This document shows positions 1 to 6,145 of a DNA stretch of 13,569 nucleotides, in pieces. Numbering within the stretch: the first letter of the stretch is position 1; the number at the start of each line of letters is the position of its first letter. The position numbers and the translations under genes were made by a program. Where the stretch lies: contig NZ_JALOBS010000060.1 of the NCBI RefSeq assembly GCF_023228165.1, positions 1-13,569 of the forward strand, given 5' to 3'. The notes beneath the pieces were generated by a model. That model ran no database searches, had not been told where the DNA came from, and saw only the letters and a list, made by a program, of their open reading frames with translations. Source of the DNA: Methylomonas sp. (GTDB lineage Bacteria > Pseudomonadota > Gammaproteobacteria > Methylococcales > Methylomonadaceae).

Positions 1-102
1 GATATTCTTGCCCAGTTCAAGATAAGCGGGATCATATTCCAGATAATCACCACACGGGTTATCGGGAGCCACGTCCTCTAACAATGTTAACAAATCAGCC
101 AT
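1..102 (-). CDS. tssA: Type VI secretion protein TssA, N-terminal fragment (cut by window edge)
   Basis: The first 34 codons of a gene that continues beyond the left edge. The translation begins MADLLTLLEDVAPDNPCG and continues with an LEYDP.YLEL motif. This pattern (a short helix, then P-C-G, then L.YDP) is characteristic of the ImpA N-terminal domain (PF06812) found in TssA, the T6SS protein that caps or primes the contractile sheath in the cytoplasm. The ATG at 102 is preceded by AAAAGG about eight bases upstream, a reasonable ribosome binding site. Only the N-terminus is visible, so the TssA subclass cannot be judged, and other ImpA_N proteins remain possible. A T6SS cluster would be expected to the left of the window. 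The family call comes from motif recognition, not a search. Confidence 0.75.
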   Translation of the reverse strand, partial: MADLLTLLEDVAPDNPCGDYLEYDPAYLELGKNI

Positions 103-212
103 GAGTTGCCTTTTGGACTTATAAAATTTCTATACCGTGCCTAGCCTAGTCCAGTTTGCTAAAAAATTAAAGGGCTTTCGTTCCCGTCGGGACAAATCAG
201 TAATTCAGCATC

Positions 213-956
213 TTATAACCCTTCTCCTTTCATACAGGTCAGTACATCCGCTTGCATTCCCAACAACGCATCGCACTTCACCAACAATTGCCGAAAATAT
301 TGCCAAGCTTCAGTTATTTCGCCCTCTATCAACGATTCTTCCAACCGACTGGCAATAACCCGAAAATCGTTAAACCCATAAAAACAAAAACTGCCATGCA
401 ATTTATGAGCAACATCCAAAGCCAATTCCGCTGATTGGCCTAACAAAGCCTGCTCCAGCTTTACCAGTTGCACAGGCAATTCGTTAAACAATTTTTGTAA
501 AAACTGCCTGCCTAATTCTCGGTTACTGTCAACTTTTTCCAGCACGGAATTGGCGTAATACTGGCTATCCAGACCGCTAGTGGGCGCGCGCCATGTCGAT
601 ATGATGCGTTGCAAATCGGCCAGCACGATGGGTTTAATCAGGCAATCGTTAAACCCATCCGCAATCAATAAATGTTTTTGATGGCTTTGCACATGCGCTG
701 TAATAGCAATAACCTGCGACAATTCATTGGCGGAACCTGCCCTGACCTTTTTTACCAATTCAAAACCCGTTAAACCAGGCATATTGACATCCAAAAACAC
801 CAGCGCATATTTTTGTTGTTGCAAAAAGTACCAGGCCTCCCGGCCATCGACAGCCAGAGTAATATCATTACTCCAACACCCCAACTGTTCAGCTAATAAC
901 CAACGGTTCATTTCGTTGTCATCGGCAATCAAGATAGATAAATCGGTTAAGATCAT
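213..956 (-). CDS. Orphan REC-Hpt phosphorelay protein (BarA/GacS C-terminal-like)
   Basis: A 247-residue protein with a receiver domain (about residues 5-122) followed by a histidine phosphotransfer domain (about 140-235). The receiver shows the acidic pair D12-D13, phospho-acceptor D56 in FLDVNMPG, T86 and K108-P109. The Hpt motif is HKLHG with the phosphorylatable histidine at H184. The HKLHGS..YG sequence and its flanks resemble the C-terminal Hpt of BarA/GacS kinases. No kinase core or DNA-binding domain is present, so it is probably a relay between a separate kinase and a separate response regulator. A TTG three codons upstream would extend the frame, but ATG 956 has AGGA ten bases upstream and is preferred. 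It lies 110 bases upstream of tssA on the same strand with no clear terminator between. An imperfect palindrome (974-997) sits just upstream. Confidence 0.88.
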   Translation of the reverse strand: MILTDLSILIADDNEMNRWLLAEQLGCWSNDITLAVDGREAWYFLQQQKYALVFLDVNMPGLTGFELVKKVRAGSANELSQVIAITAHVQSHQKHLLIADGFNDCLIKPIVLADLQRIISTWRAPTSGLDSQYYANSVLEKVDSNRELGRQFLQKLFNELPVQLVKLEQALLGQSAELALDVAHKLHGSFCFYGFNDFRVIASRLEESLIEGEITEAWQYFRQLLVKCDALLGMQADVLTCMKGEGL

Positions 957-973
957 AAAAATCAAATCCTGTT

Positions 974-997
974 TAAATAACGCGAATCGCGTATTTA
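974..997. promoter_or_regulatory. Inverted repeat upstream of the REC-Hpt gene
   Basis: The arms TAAATAACGCG and CGCGTATTTA flank a three-base AAT centre, pairing fully apart from one bulged A. The repeat lies 17 bases upstream of the preferred ATG. It could be an operator or a hairpin in the 5' leader. No T-run follows it on either strand, so it does not look like a terminator. The function is unknown. Confidence 0.4.
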
Positions 998-1155
998 GCG
1001 GCAGTAAAGCTAATCATTCCTTAAGTATGTTACAAAATTATCACGAAAGTCCGCTTTAACCGCGATTAGAATTACGGCGATGTCAACCTCATAATCAATG
1101 ATTTAGAGTCTCTTTCAAATCCAGACGACACTAACATCCAAACCCAGCATCATGG
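998..1155. other. Non-coding stretch, nothing recognisable
   Basis: An AT-rich region upstream of the REC-Hpt gene with no plausible ORF, tRNA-like fold or strong terminator. It must hold the promoter of the REC-Hpt gene, but I could not pick out convincing -10 and -35 boxes. Confidence 0.4.
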
Positions 1156-1378
1156 ATGACTCAGGATCTCCCCGCCATTGCAGCCCTGGTAGCCGTCAAT
1201 CTGCGCGACGAAGCTCTATGTCGTGGCGACGGTTGCCAACGGCGGAATCGAACTGACCGCACCGGCGATAACTACTCCTGATGCCGCGCCACCCGATCTG
1301 ATGTTCCAGGCACGACGCTCCGGAAATCTGTCGAAGGTTGCTCGTCCAGTCTTACTATACCCCCTATTATCATTATGA
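1156..1378 (+). pseudogene. Possible frameshifted gene remnant, family unrecognised
   Basis: An ATG at 1156 opens a short frame reading MTQDLPAIAALVAVNLRD. From about 1211 the adjacent frame (offset by one base) continues smoothly as KLYVVATVANGGIEL and then a proline-rich stretch and DLMFQARRSG, ending at TGA 1376-1378. The two pieces join into one plausible polypeptide if a single-base frameshift near 1200-1210 is assumed. The second frame is itself closed by a stop at 1190, so it does not extend upstream. Base composition here is visibly more GC-rich than in the flanking intergenic DNA, which would fit decayed coding sequence. No good ribosome binding site is seen and I do not recognise the family. 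It may be chance open frames. Confidence 0.3.
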
Positions 1379-1380
1379 GT

Positions 1381-1656
1381 TCAAAATCGGCGAATGCGCA
1401 ACGGCCGGTCGGTCAGAAAATGGGCGAGGACGATCAGCTCTGCAATTCCGTTCCGGAATTGATAGCCCTCGTCCGTACACTGATTATCCCGGCTTTTGAG
1501 CTTCAGGCAAATGCCAGGTTGAACAACCAAAATATCGCCCGCCTTGGAGCCAACCGGAAAGGCCGTTGTAAGATAACAAGGCGGGTAAGAAAAAACTATC
1601 TTTGCTTGGATGCTTCGATTATCGCCATGAAGATTGATGCTGCTTGACCCTATCAT
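1381..1656 (-). CDS. Unrecognised small ORF, doubtful
   Basis: A 91-residue frame from ATG 1656 (a TTG at 1668 would add four codons). It contains a central DILVVQPGICLKL stretch and a C-terminal LTDRPLRIRRF. The translation has no signal peptide, membrane segment or motif I can name, and no clear ribosome binding site precedes it. It is convergent with the possible remnant at 1156-1378 and lies downstream of the FHA-GGDEF gene on the same strand. An opposing frame of similar length covers the same DNA (1375-1647), so coding status is uncertain on either strand. It could be part of the same decayed locus as the neighbouring remnant. Confidence 0.22.
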   Translation of the reverse strand: MIGSSSINLHGDNRSIQAKIVFSYPPCYLTTAFPVGSKAGDILVVQPGICLKLKSRDNQCTDEGYQFRNGIAELIVLAHFLTDRPLRIRRF

Positions 1657-1729
1657 TGCGCCAATCAAAAAATCACGAAAACCTCACTGAAAATTCAAAT
1701 AGTTGCGACCAATCCATACTCTTGCATTT

Positions 1730-2668
1730 TTAGCGCGGATCGATAGCGGGATTGAAATGAGCAATTTCCAGCCGGTTGCGGCCATTTTGCTTGGCAAGGT
1801 ATAAAGCGTCGTCCGCAATCCGTATAATCGTGGGCAAGGAGTCGATAGCCGTGATCCTCCGCGTACAGACGCCAATGGAAATCGTGGTGGGTATCGTTTG
1901 GTCCTGATATTTAAACGGGTGCAGCATAACGGCCTCTCTGATCCGCTCGGCCCACCCAATTGCGGCATCTCCGGGCGTTTCACGCAACAACATGATGAAT
2001 TCCTCACCACCATAGCGCGCCAACAAATCCTCCTTTCTCATTTGTTCGGCCAGAATAGCGGATAAATCCTTTAAGACCTGATCTCCGGCGGGGTGCCCAT
2101 AAGTATCGTTTTTGCGTTTAAAGTGATCGACATCGCACATTACGATGCTCAACAACGCATTATTGCGTTTGCAAAAGGAAAATTCTTCATGCGCGCGCTG
2201 CATAAATGCGCCCCGATTGAGGATGCCGGTCAGCGCATCGGTATACGCTGCCCGATACAACGCTTGCTCGGATTCAGCCTCACTACAACATTTATAATCG
2301 ATACGCATGACGGTATCCCCGGCCAGGATCCGGTCTTGCATATTCAGCCAGTGCTTTACGATGCGTTCACCACCCAAAAAACTTCCGTTAGTGGACTGCA
2401 AATCCTCGAATAAAATACGGCGATCTTTGAAGACGGTAAATACGCAGTGTCTTCTGGAAATTTTCGGATCGCCAATGACGATATCCGCTTCGTCGCTACG
2501 GCCTATCACATATGATTGTGTATCCAATTTGAATTGCCTGCCTCGATCGCAGCCAGACAAAATAACCAGATAGGGCTCAAGCACGCGATTAACCCGAGCA
2601 TGGTCAACCGTTCCACTAACCATGGTGGTAGAAGGAAGCAGAGAACCATTTTTGCGTGAAGAGCTCAT
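1730..2668 (-). CDS. FHA-GGDEF diguanylate cyclase
   Basis: A 312-residue cytosolic protein with an N-terminal forkhead-associated domain (about residues 32-125) and a C-terminal GGDEF domain (about 140-305). The FHA signature is present: GRS at 56-58, SRRH at 71-74 and STNG at 92-95, the residues expected to read phosphothreonine. The GGDEF domain has metal-binding D179 in DVDHFK, the ND..GH motif at 187-192 and an intact GGEEF at 220-224, so cyclic di-GMP synthesis from two GTP is expected. R211-x-x-D214, five residues before GGEEF, matches the product-inhibition I-site. There is no transmembrane segment. The second and third positions after FK are RK, where many family members have a hydrophobic residue before ND. 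ATG 2668 has no strong ribosome binding site; M16 is an alternative start. No partner gene is adjacent. Confidence 0.93.
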   Translation of the reverse strand: MSSSRKNGSLLPSTTMVSGTVDHARVNRVLEPYLVILSGCDRGRQFKLDTQSYVIGRSDEADIVIGDPKISRRHCVFTVFKDRRILFEDLQSTNGSFLGGERIVKHWLNMQDRILAGDTVMRIDYKCCSEAESEQALYRAAYTDALTGILNRGAFMQRAHEEFSFCKRNNALLSIVMCDVDHFKRKNDTYGHPAGDQVLKDLSAILAEQMRKEDLLARYGGEEFIMLLRETPGDAAIGWAERIREAVMLHPFKYQDQTIPTTISIGVCTRRITAIDSLPTIIRIADDALYLAKQNGRNRLEIAHFNPAIDPR

Positions 2669-2863
2669 GATGAAATACGAAGCAATGATTTAACCTAAAA
2701 GGCTGACCGGCGGCAGAGTTCCCAACAATTCAGGGTAAAACCCCCTTATCTCTACCCGTCCCGTTAACACAACTATCTTGCAGTGTCTCAAAGAGAGACT
2801 TAAGCTTCAAGTTTTTCGCCTCACCCCAAACAGCCGCGGACCATTTTCAATAATAACACGCAT
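2669..2863. other. Intergenic region between groEL and the FHA-GGDEF gene
   Basis: No credible ORF is seen. The region lies downstream of the groEL terminator and upstream of the diguanylate cyclase gene, so it should carry that gene's promoter. I looked for a cyclic di-GMP riboswitch-like core and did not find one. A short imperfect inverted repeat (GTCTC/GAGAC) around 2784-2800 is probably chance. Confidence 0.4.
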
Positions 2864-2896
2864 AAAAAAGCCCCGGCACCTAAAGGTACCGGGGCT
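2864..2896 (-). terminator. Rho-independent terminator of groES-groEL
   Basis: Read on the minus strand, AGCCCCGGTACC and GGTGCCGGGGCT form a 12-bp stem with one G-U pair around a four-base loop, followed directly by a run of T. It lies about 30 bases after the groEL stop codon. It is a strong canonical terminator. Confidence 0.93.
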
Positions 2897-2924
2897 ATAT
2901 GGTCTAGCGTGCTTAAAGCGCCAA

Positions 2925-4574
2925 TTACATCATGCCGCCCATACCGCCCATACCACCCATGCCGCCCATATCAGGCATTGCAGGACCTTTGGTATCAGCC
3001 GGCAAATCAGCAACCATTACTTCGGTGGTGATCATCAAACCGGCAACTGATGCTGCATTTTGCAAAGCTGAACGGGTTACTTTAGCTGGGTCCAGAATCC
3101 CCATTTGGATCATGTCGCCATATTCGCCGGTCGCCGCGTTGTAACCAAAGTTACCGCTGCCTTTCCTGACTTCGTTCAATACAACAGAGGCTTCATCACC
3201 CGCGTTAGTCACGATTTGACGCAAGGGCTCTTCCATTGCACGGCGCAAAATGTTGATACCGACGGTTTGGTCGTGGTTGTTACCTTGCAGACCTTCCAAG
3301 GCAGACAGCGCACGAATCAAGGCAGTGCCGCCACCGGCCACTACACCTTCTTCAACTGCGGCGCGAGTCGAATGCAGCGCATCTTCTACGCGAGCTTTCT
3401 TCTCTTTCATTTCCATCTCGGTAGCCGCACCAACTTTAATGACCGCTACACCGCCGGCCAGTTTAGCCAGACGTTCTTGCAGTTTCTCGCGATCGTAATC
3501 GGAAGTGGCTTCTTCAGCTTGGGCACGAATTTGCGCCACACGACCTTTGATTTGAGCTTCGTCACCAGCGCCGTCGATGATGGTGGTGTTTTCTTTGTTG
3601 ATTTGAACGCGTTTAGCGGTACCCAATTGATCCAATTCTGCTTTTTCCAGCGACAAACCCACTTCTTCGGAAATCACGGTACCACCGGTCAAAACAGCAA
3701 TGTCCTCCAGCATGGCTTTACGACGATCGCCGAAACCAGGCGCTTTAACAGCAGCGACTTTAACGATACCGCGCATGTTGTTGACCACCAGAGTCGCCAG
3801 GGCTTCGCCTTCCACGTCTTCGGCGATGATCAGCAAAGAACGGCCGGATTTGGCCACGCCTTCCAGAATCGGCAACATTTCGCGAATGTTGGAGATTTTT
3901 TTGTCGTACAACAACACGAAAGGATCGTCAAGTTCGACGCTCATGTTTTCTTGTTTGTTGATGAAGTAAGGCGACAGATAACCGCGGTCGAACTGCATAC
4001 CTTCTACTACATCCAATTCGTTGTTCAAGCCGGTGCCTTCTTCAACGGTGATAACGCCTTCTTTGCCCACTTTGTCCATGGCTTCGGCGATGATTTCACC
4101 GACAGACTCGTCGGAGTTTGCAGAGATGGTGCCAACTTGAGCAATGGCTTTACTGTCGCTGCAAGGTGTTGCAGCTTTTTCGATCGCACTAACCGCAGCG
4201 GTCACCGCCATATCGATACCGCGCTTCAGATCCATTGGGTTCATGCCGGCGGCAACGGATTTCAATCCTTCGTTAACGATGGATTGCGCCAAAACGGTTG
4301 CAGTAGTAGTGCCGTCGCCGGCTACGTCGGAAGTTTTCGACGCCACTTCTTTAACCATTTGCGCACCCATGTTTTCGAATTTGTCTTGCAATTCGATTTC
4401 TTTAGCTACGGATACACCGTCTTTAGTGATAGTTGGAGCGCCGAAGCTTTTATCCAACACCGCATTACGGCCTTTAGGGCCCAGGGTAACTTTTACTGCG
4501 TTTGCTAAAATGTTAACGCCTTGCGCCATTAGGGCACGGGCTTCACCGCCAAATTTTACGTCTTTTGCTGCCAT
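2925..4574 (-). CDS. groEL: Chaperonin GroEL (Hsp60, 60 kDa subunit)
   Basis: A 549-residue protein, full length for the family. It forms the 14-subunit double ring that folds proteins with ATP and the GroES cap in the cytosol. The sequence opens MAAKDVKFGGEARALM and has the nucleotide-binding segments VTLGPKGRN (about 29-37) and GDGTTTATVLA (about 87-97, with D87), plus AGGGTALIRA in the C-terminal equatorial domain. It ends in the flexible GGM-repeat tail seen in most bacterial GroELs, encoded by tandem 9-bp repeats at about 2931-2965. ATG 4574 is preceded by AGGA at normal spacing. It lies 50 bases downstream of groES in the same transcript, and a strong terminator follows. Regulation is expected through the CIRCE element upstream of groES. 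Confidence 0.99.
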   Translation of the reverse strand: MAAKDVKFGGEARALMAQGVNILANAVKVTLGPKGRNAVLDKSFGAPTITKDGVSVAKEIELQDKFENMGAQMVKEVASKTSDVAGDGTTTATVLAQSIVNEGLKSVAAGMNPMDLKRGIDMAVTAAVSAIEKAATPCSDSKAIAQVGTISANSDESVGEIIAEAMDKVGKEGVITVEEGTGLNNELDVVEGMQFDRGYLSPYFINKQENMSVELDDPFVLLYDKKISNIREMLPILEGVAKSGRSLLIIAEDVEGEALATLVVNNMRGIVKVAAVKAPGFGDRRKAMLEDIAVLTGGTVISEEVGLSLEKAELDQLGTAKRVQINKENTTIIDGAGDEAQIKGRVAQIRAQAEEATSDYDREKLQERLAKLAGGVAVIKVGAATEMEMKEKKARVEDALHSTRAAVEEGVVAGGGTALIRALSALEGLQGNNHDQTVGINILRRAMEEPLRQIVTNAGDEASVVLNEVRKGSGNFGYNAATGEYGDMIQMGILDPAKVTRSALQNAASVAGLMITTEVMVADLPADTKGPAMPDMGGMGGMGGMGGMM

Positions 4575-4624
4575 TTCTTATTTTCCTGAAATTTTAGTTA
4601 TTGATAAACAATCGCTCTTGAGGA

Positions 4625-4912
4625 TTAATCCAAGATGCCCATGATGTCTTCTTCGCGCATGACGATAAATTGCTCGCCACCGACTTTGACTTCCGTACCG
4701 GAATATTTACCGAACAACACTTTGTCGCCGACTTTAACTTCCAGTGCACGTACTTGGCCGTTGTCCAACACTTTGCCGGAACCCACAGCCATTACTTCAC
4801 CTTCACTGGGTTTTTCTGCTGCGGAACCTGGTAATACGATACCGCCGGCAGTTTTGGTTTCTTCTTCAACACGTTTTACAACAACGCGGTCATGTAACGG
4901 ACGAATTTTCAT
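4625..4912 (-). CDS. groES: Co-chaperonin GroES (10 kDa)
   Basis: A 95-residue protein starting MKIRPLHDRVVVKRVEEE, of standard GroES length. It forms the seven-subunit lid of GroEL. The mobile loop (about residues 16-33) contains the hydrophobic tripeptide I25-V26-L27 that docks on the GroEL apical domain, and the C-terminal half has the usual DKVLFGKYSG..VKV pattern. A TTG codon immediately upstream (4915) would add one residue, but ATG 4912 has an excellent ribosome binding site (AAGGAG, six to seven bases away) and gives the family-standard start. It is the first gene of the groES-groEL operon. Confidence 0.99.
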   Translation of the reverse strand: MKIRPLHDRVVVKRVEEETKTAGGIVLPGSAAEKPSEGEVMAVGSGKVLDNGQVRALEVKVGDKVLFGKYSGTEVKVGGEQFIVMREEDIMGILD

Positions 4913-4957
4913 CAATGTCTCCTTAATGGGTTAAAAGTTAAAGATTAAACTAAATTA

Positions 4958-4984
4958 TTAGCACTCTCTAGCAACGAGTGCTAA
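4958..4984. promoter_or_regulatory. CIRCE operator (HrcA binding site)
   Basis: A perfect CIRCE: TTAGCACTC (4958-4966), a nine-base spacer, then GAGTGCTAA (4976-4984). It lies 45 bases upstream of the groES ATG and overlaps the expected transcription start of the groE promoter. This is the operator for the HrcA heat-shock repressor, whose gene is not in the window. Enterobacteria rely on sigma32 for groE, so this points to an HrcA-type heat-shock circuit in this organism. Confidence 0.97.
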
Positions 4985-5011
4985 TAATATAGCGCTTTTG
5001 CACTCTGTCAA
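4984..5011 (-). promoter_or_regulatory. Sigma70-type promoter of groES-groEL
   Basis: On the minus strand, a consensus -35 TTGACA (5006-5011) is followed after 16 bases by TATTAT (4984-4989). The predicted start, about seven bases further on, falls inside the CIRCE element, the usual arrangement for HrcA repression. A degenerate extra CIRCE half-site (TTTGCACTC, 4997-5005) lies in the spacer next to the -35 box. Confidence 0.75.
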
Positions 5012-5054
5012 GCTCTTTGGCATTATCTGCCCCCTACTCATCACACATATCATC

Positions 5055-5801
5055 ATGAACGACCAACAGTTACTCCGATACAGCCGCCAGATCATGCTGC
5101 CGCAGGTGGATATTGCCGGACAGCAAAAACTACTCGAAGCCAGAACATTGATTGTCGGTGCCGGCGGCCTAGGCTCGCCCGCCGCGATGTACCTTGCAGC
5201 AGCAGGTGTTGGGCAAATCACCCTTTATGATGACGATCAGGTGGATTTGACCAATTTGCAACGCCAGATTGCCCATGACACCACCGATATAGGGTTGGAT
5301 AAAGTCATTTCAACCCTTAACACGCTGAAAAAAATCAATCCGGACATTCGAGTCCTGCCGCACAAAGCTTGCTTAGCCGATGAATTGCTGGATCAAGAGG
5401 TGGCCGTTGCCGATGTGGTCTTGGATTGCAGCGACAATTTCAAAACGCGCTTCGCTATAAATCGCGCCTGCGTTAAATACGGTATCCCTTTGGTATCGGG
5501 TGCCGCGATTAGGTTTGAAGGTCAGATCAGCGTATTTACGCCGGGTCGCAATAACAGCCCTTGTTACAATTGCTTGTATCAAAGCGATGGCGAAGAATTG
5601 CAAAACTGCGCCCGTAACGGTGTTATTGCCCCCATCACGGGTATCGTCGGCAGCATGCAGGCTTTGGAAGCAATGAAGGTGATCATGGGGATTGGTGCGA
5701 CTTTGACCGGCCGCCTGCTGATATTGGACGGCCTGAGTATGGAATGGCAAACATTGCGTTTGAAGAAAAATCCGGTCTGCCCGACCTGTGGAACAACTTG
5801 A
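5055..5801 (+). CDS. moeB: Molybdopterin-synthase adenylyltransferase MoeB (HesA/MoeB/ThiF family)
   Basis: A 248-residue E1-like enzyme, almost exactly the length of E. coli MoeB. It is predicted to adenylate the C-terminal glycine of a small ubiquitin-like sulfur carrier (MoaD or ThiS) using ATP. Visible features are the nucleotide-binding GAGGLGS (35-41), the DDDQVDLTNLQRQ segment (59-71), DCSDN (124-128, with the Mg/ATP aspartate D127), SGAAIR.EGQ (148-157) and two zinc-binding CxxC pairs, C170/C173 and C242/C245. No rhodanese domain is fused. The frame is open further upstream through a TTG at 4998, but ATG 5055 begins the family-typical NDQQLLRYSRQI and is preferred, though its ribosome binding site is weak. 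It is divergent from groES. No molybdopterin or thiamin genes are nearby, so MoeB versus ThiF is decided by sequence resemblance alone. Confidence 0.9.
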   Translation: MNDQQLLRYSRQIMLPQVDIAGQQKLLEARTLIVGAGGLGSPAAMYLAAAGVGQITLYDDDQVDLTNLQRQIAHDTTDIGLDKVISTLNTLKKINPDIRVLPHKACLADELLDQEVAVADVVLDCSDNFKTRFAINRACVKYGIPLVSGAAIRFEGQISVFTPGRNNSPCYNCLYQSDGEELQNCARNGVIAPITGIVGSMQALEAMKVIMGIGATLTGRLLILDGLSMEWQTLRLKKNPVCPTCGTT

Positions 5802-5813
5802 TCTTTAGCCGCG

Positions 5814-5838
5814 TGAAAAAGCCGGGGCTTCCCGGCTT
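5814..5838 (-). terminator. Terminator between moeB and the small membrane protein gene
   Basis: AAGCCGGG and CCCGGCTT form a perfect 8-bp stem with a four-base loop (5819-5838). On the minus strand the hairpin is followed by a run of T, so it terminates the small membrane-protein gene. On the plus strand it lies just after moeB but lacks a U-tract, so it would be a weaker terminator there. Confidence 0.8.
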
Positions 5839-5864
5839 CATGTTATGAAAAAGCAATGATACGA

Positions 5865-6071
5865 TTACTTTTTGCCTATCAATGCTTTAACTTTGTCGAT
5901 CAGTTTCTCCGTGATATTCAAAACCGCCGATTCGCTATCGCCATGCGGTTCGGTATCCCCAAACGGCTCGCCATTTTTCATCGTATACATATATATAAAA
6001 TATCCCAGCGGCGCAAATGCAAAGCATGCTATTACCAGCATAAACACCCAAAGCTCGATTACAGTACCCAT
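5865..6071 (-). CDS. Small single-span membrane protein, function unknown
   Basis: A 68-residue protein starting MGTVIELWVFMLVIACF. A single hydrophobic helix covers about residues 4-30 and is followed by a hydrophilic tail rich in acidic residues (PFGDTEPHGDSES) and a C-terminal lysine-rich amphipathic helix (LIDKVKALIGKK). The frame is open for 23 more codons upstream, but ATG 6071 has a very strong ribosome binding site (GGAGGGG) at good spacing, and the upstream extension crosses AT-rich leader sequence. It has its own terminator. It is divergent from the P-type ATPase gene, with only 74 bases between the start codons, so the two may share a control region. I do not recognise the family. 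The topology would suit a small membrane-protein modulator, but that is inference. Confidence 0.75.
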   Translation of the reverse strand: MGTVIELWVFMLVIACFAFAPLGYFIYMYTMKNGEPFGDTEPHGDSESAVLNITEKLIDKVKALIGKK

Positions 6072-6145
6072 AGTCCCCTCCAATTTGTTATTTTTGTTTT
6101 TAAAATAAGGCCTTGACCTTAAAGCGAAATATAACCCCATCTAAT

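Noticed and set aside
103..212. A possible small hairpin (TCCCG-T-CGGGA) between the REC-Hpt gene and tssA as a terminator
   Set aside because: The one-base loop cannot form as drawn, and the T-run is distant.
2669..2863. A cyclic di-GMP riboswitch upstream of the diguanylate cyclase
   Set aside because: No recognisable conserved core or paired stems of the known riboswitch classes were seen.
2931..2965. Short tandem repeats that could suggest a repeat array or phase-variable tract
   Set aside because: They encode the normal Gly-Gly-Met tail of GroEL.
3105..4508. A 467-codon open frame on the plus strand opposite groEL
   Set aside because: It is the mirror of highly conserved groEL codons; its composition (many His, Phe, Gln) is typical of an antisense shadow and it has no ribosome binding site.
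4998..5054. Upstream extension of moeB from a TTG
   Set aside because: It would run through the groE promoter -35 box and add residues not found in MoeB proteins; ATG 5055 gives the family-standard N-terminus.
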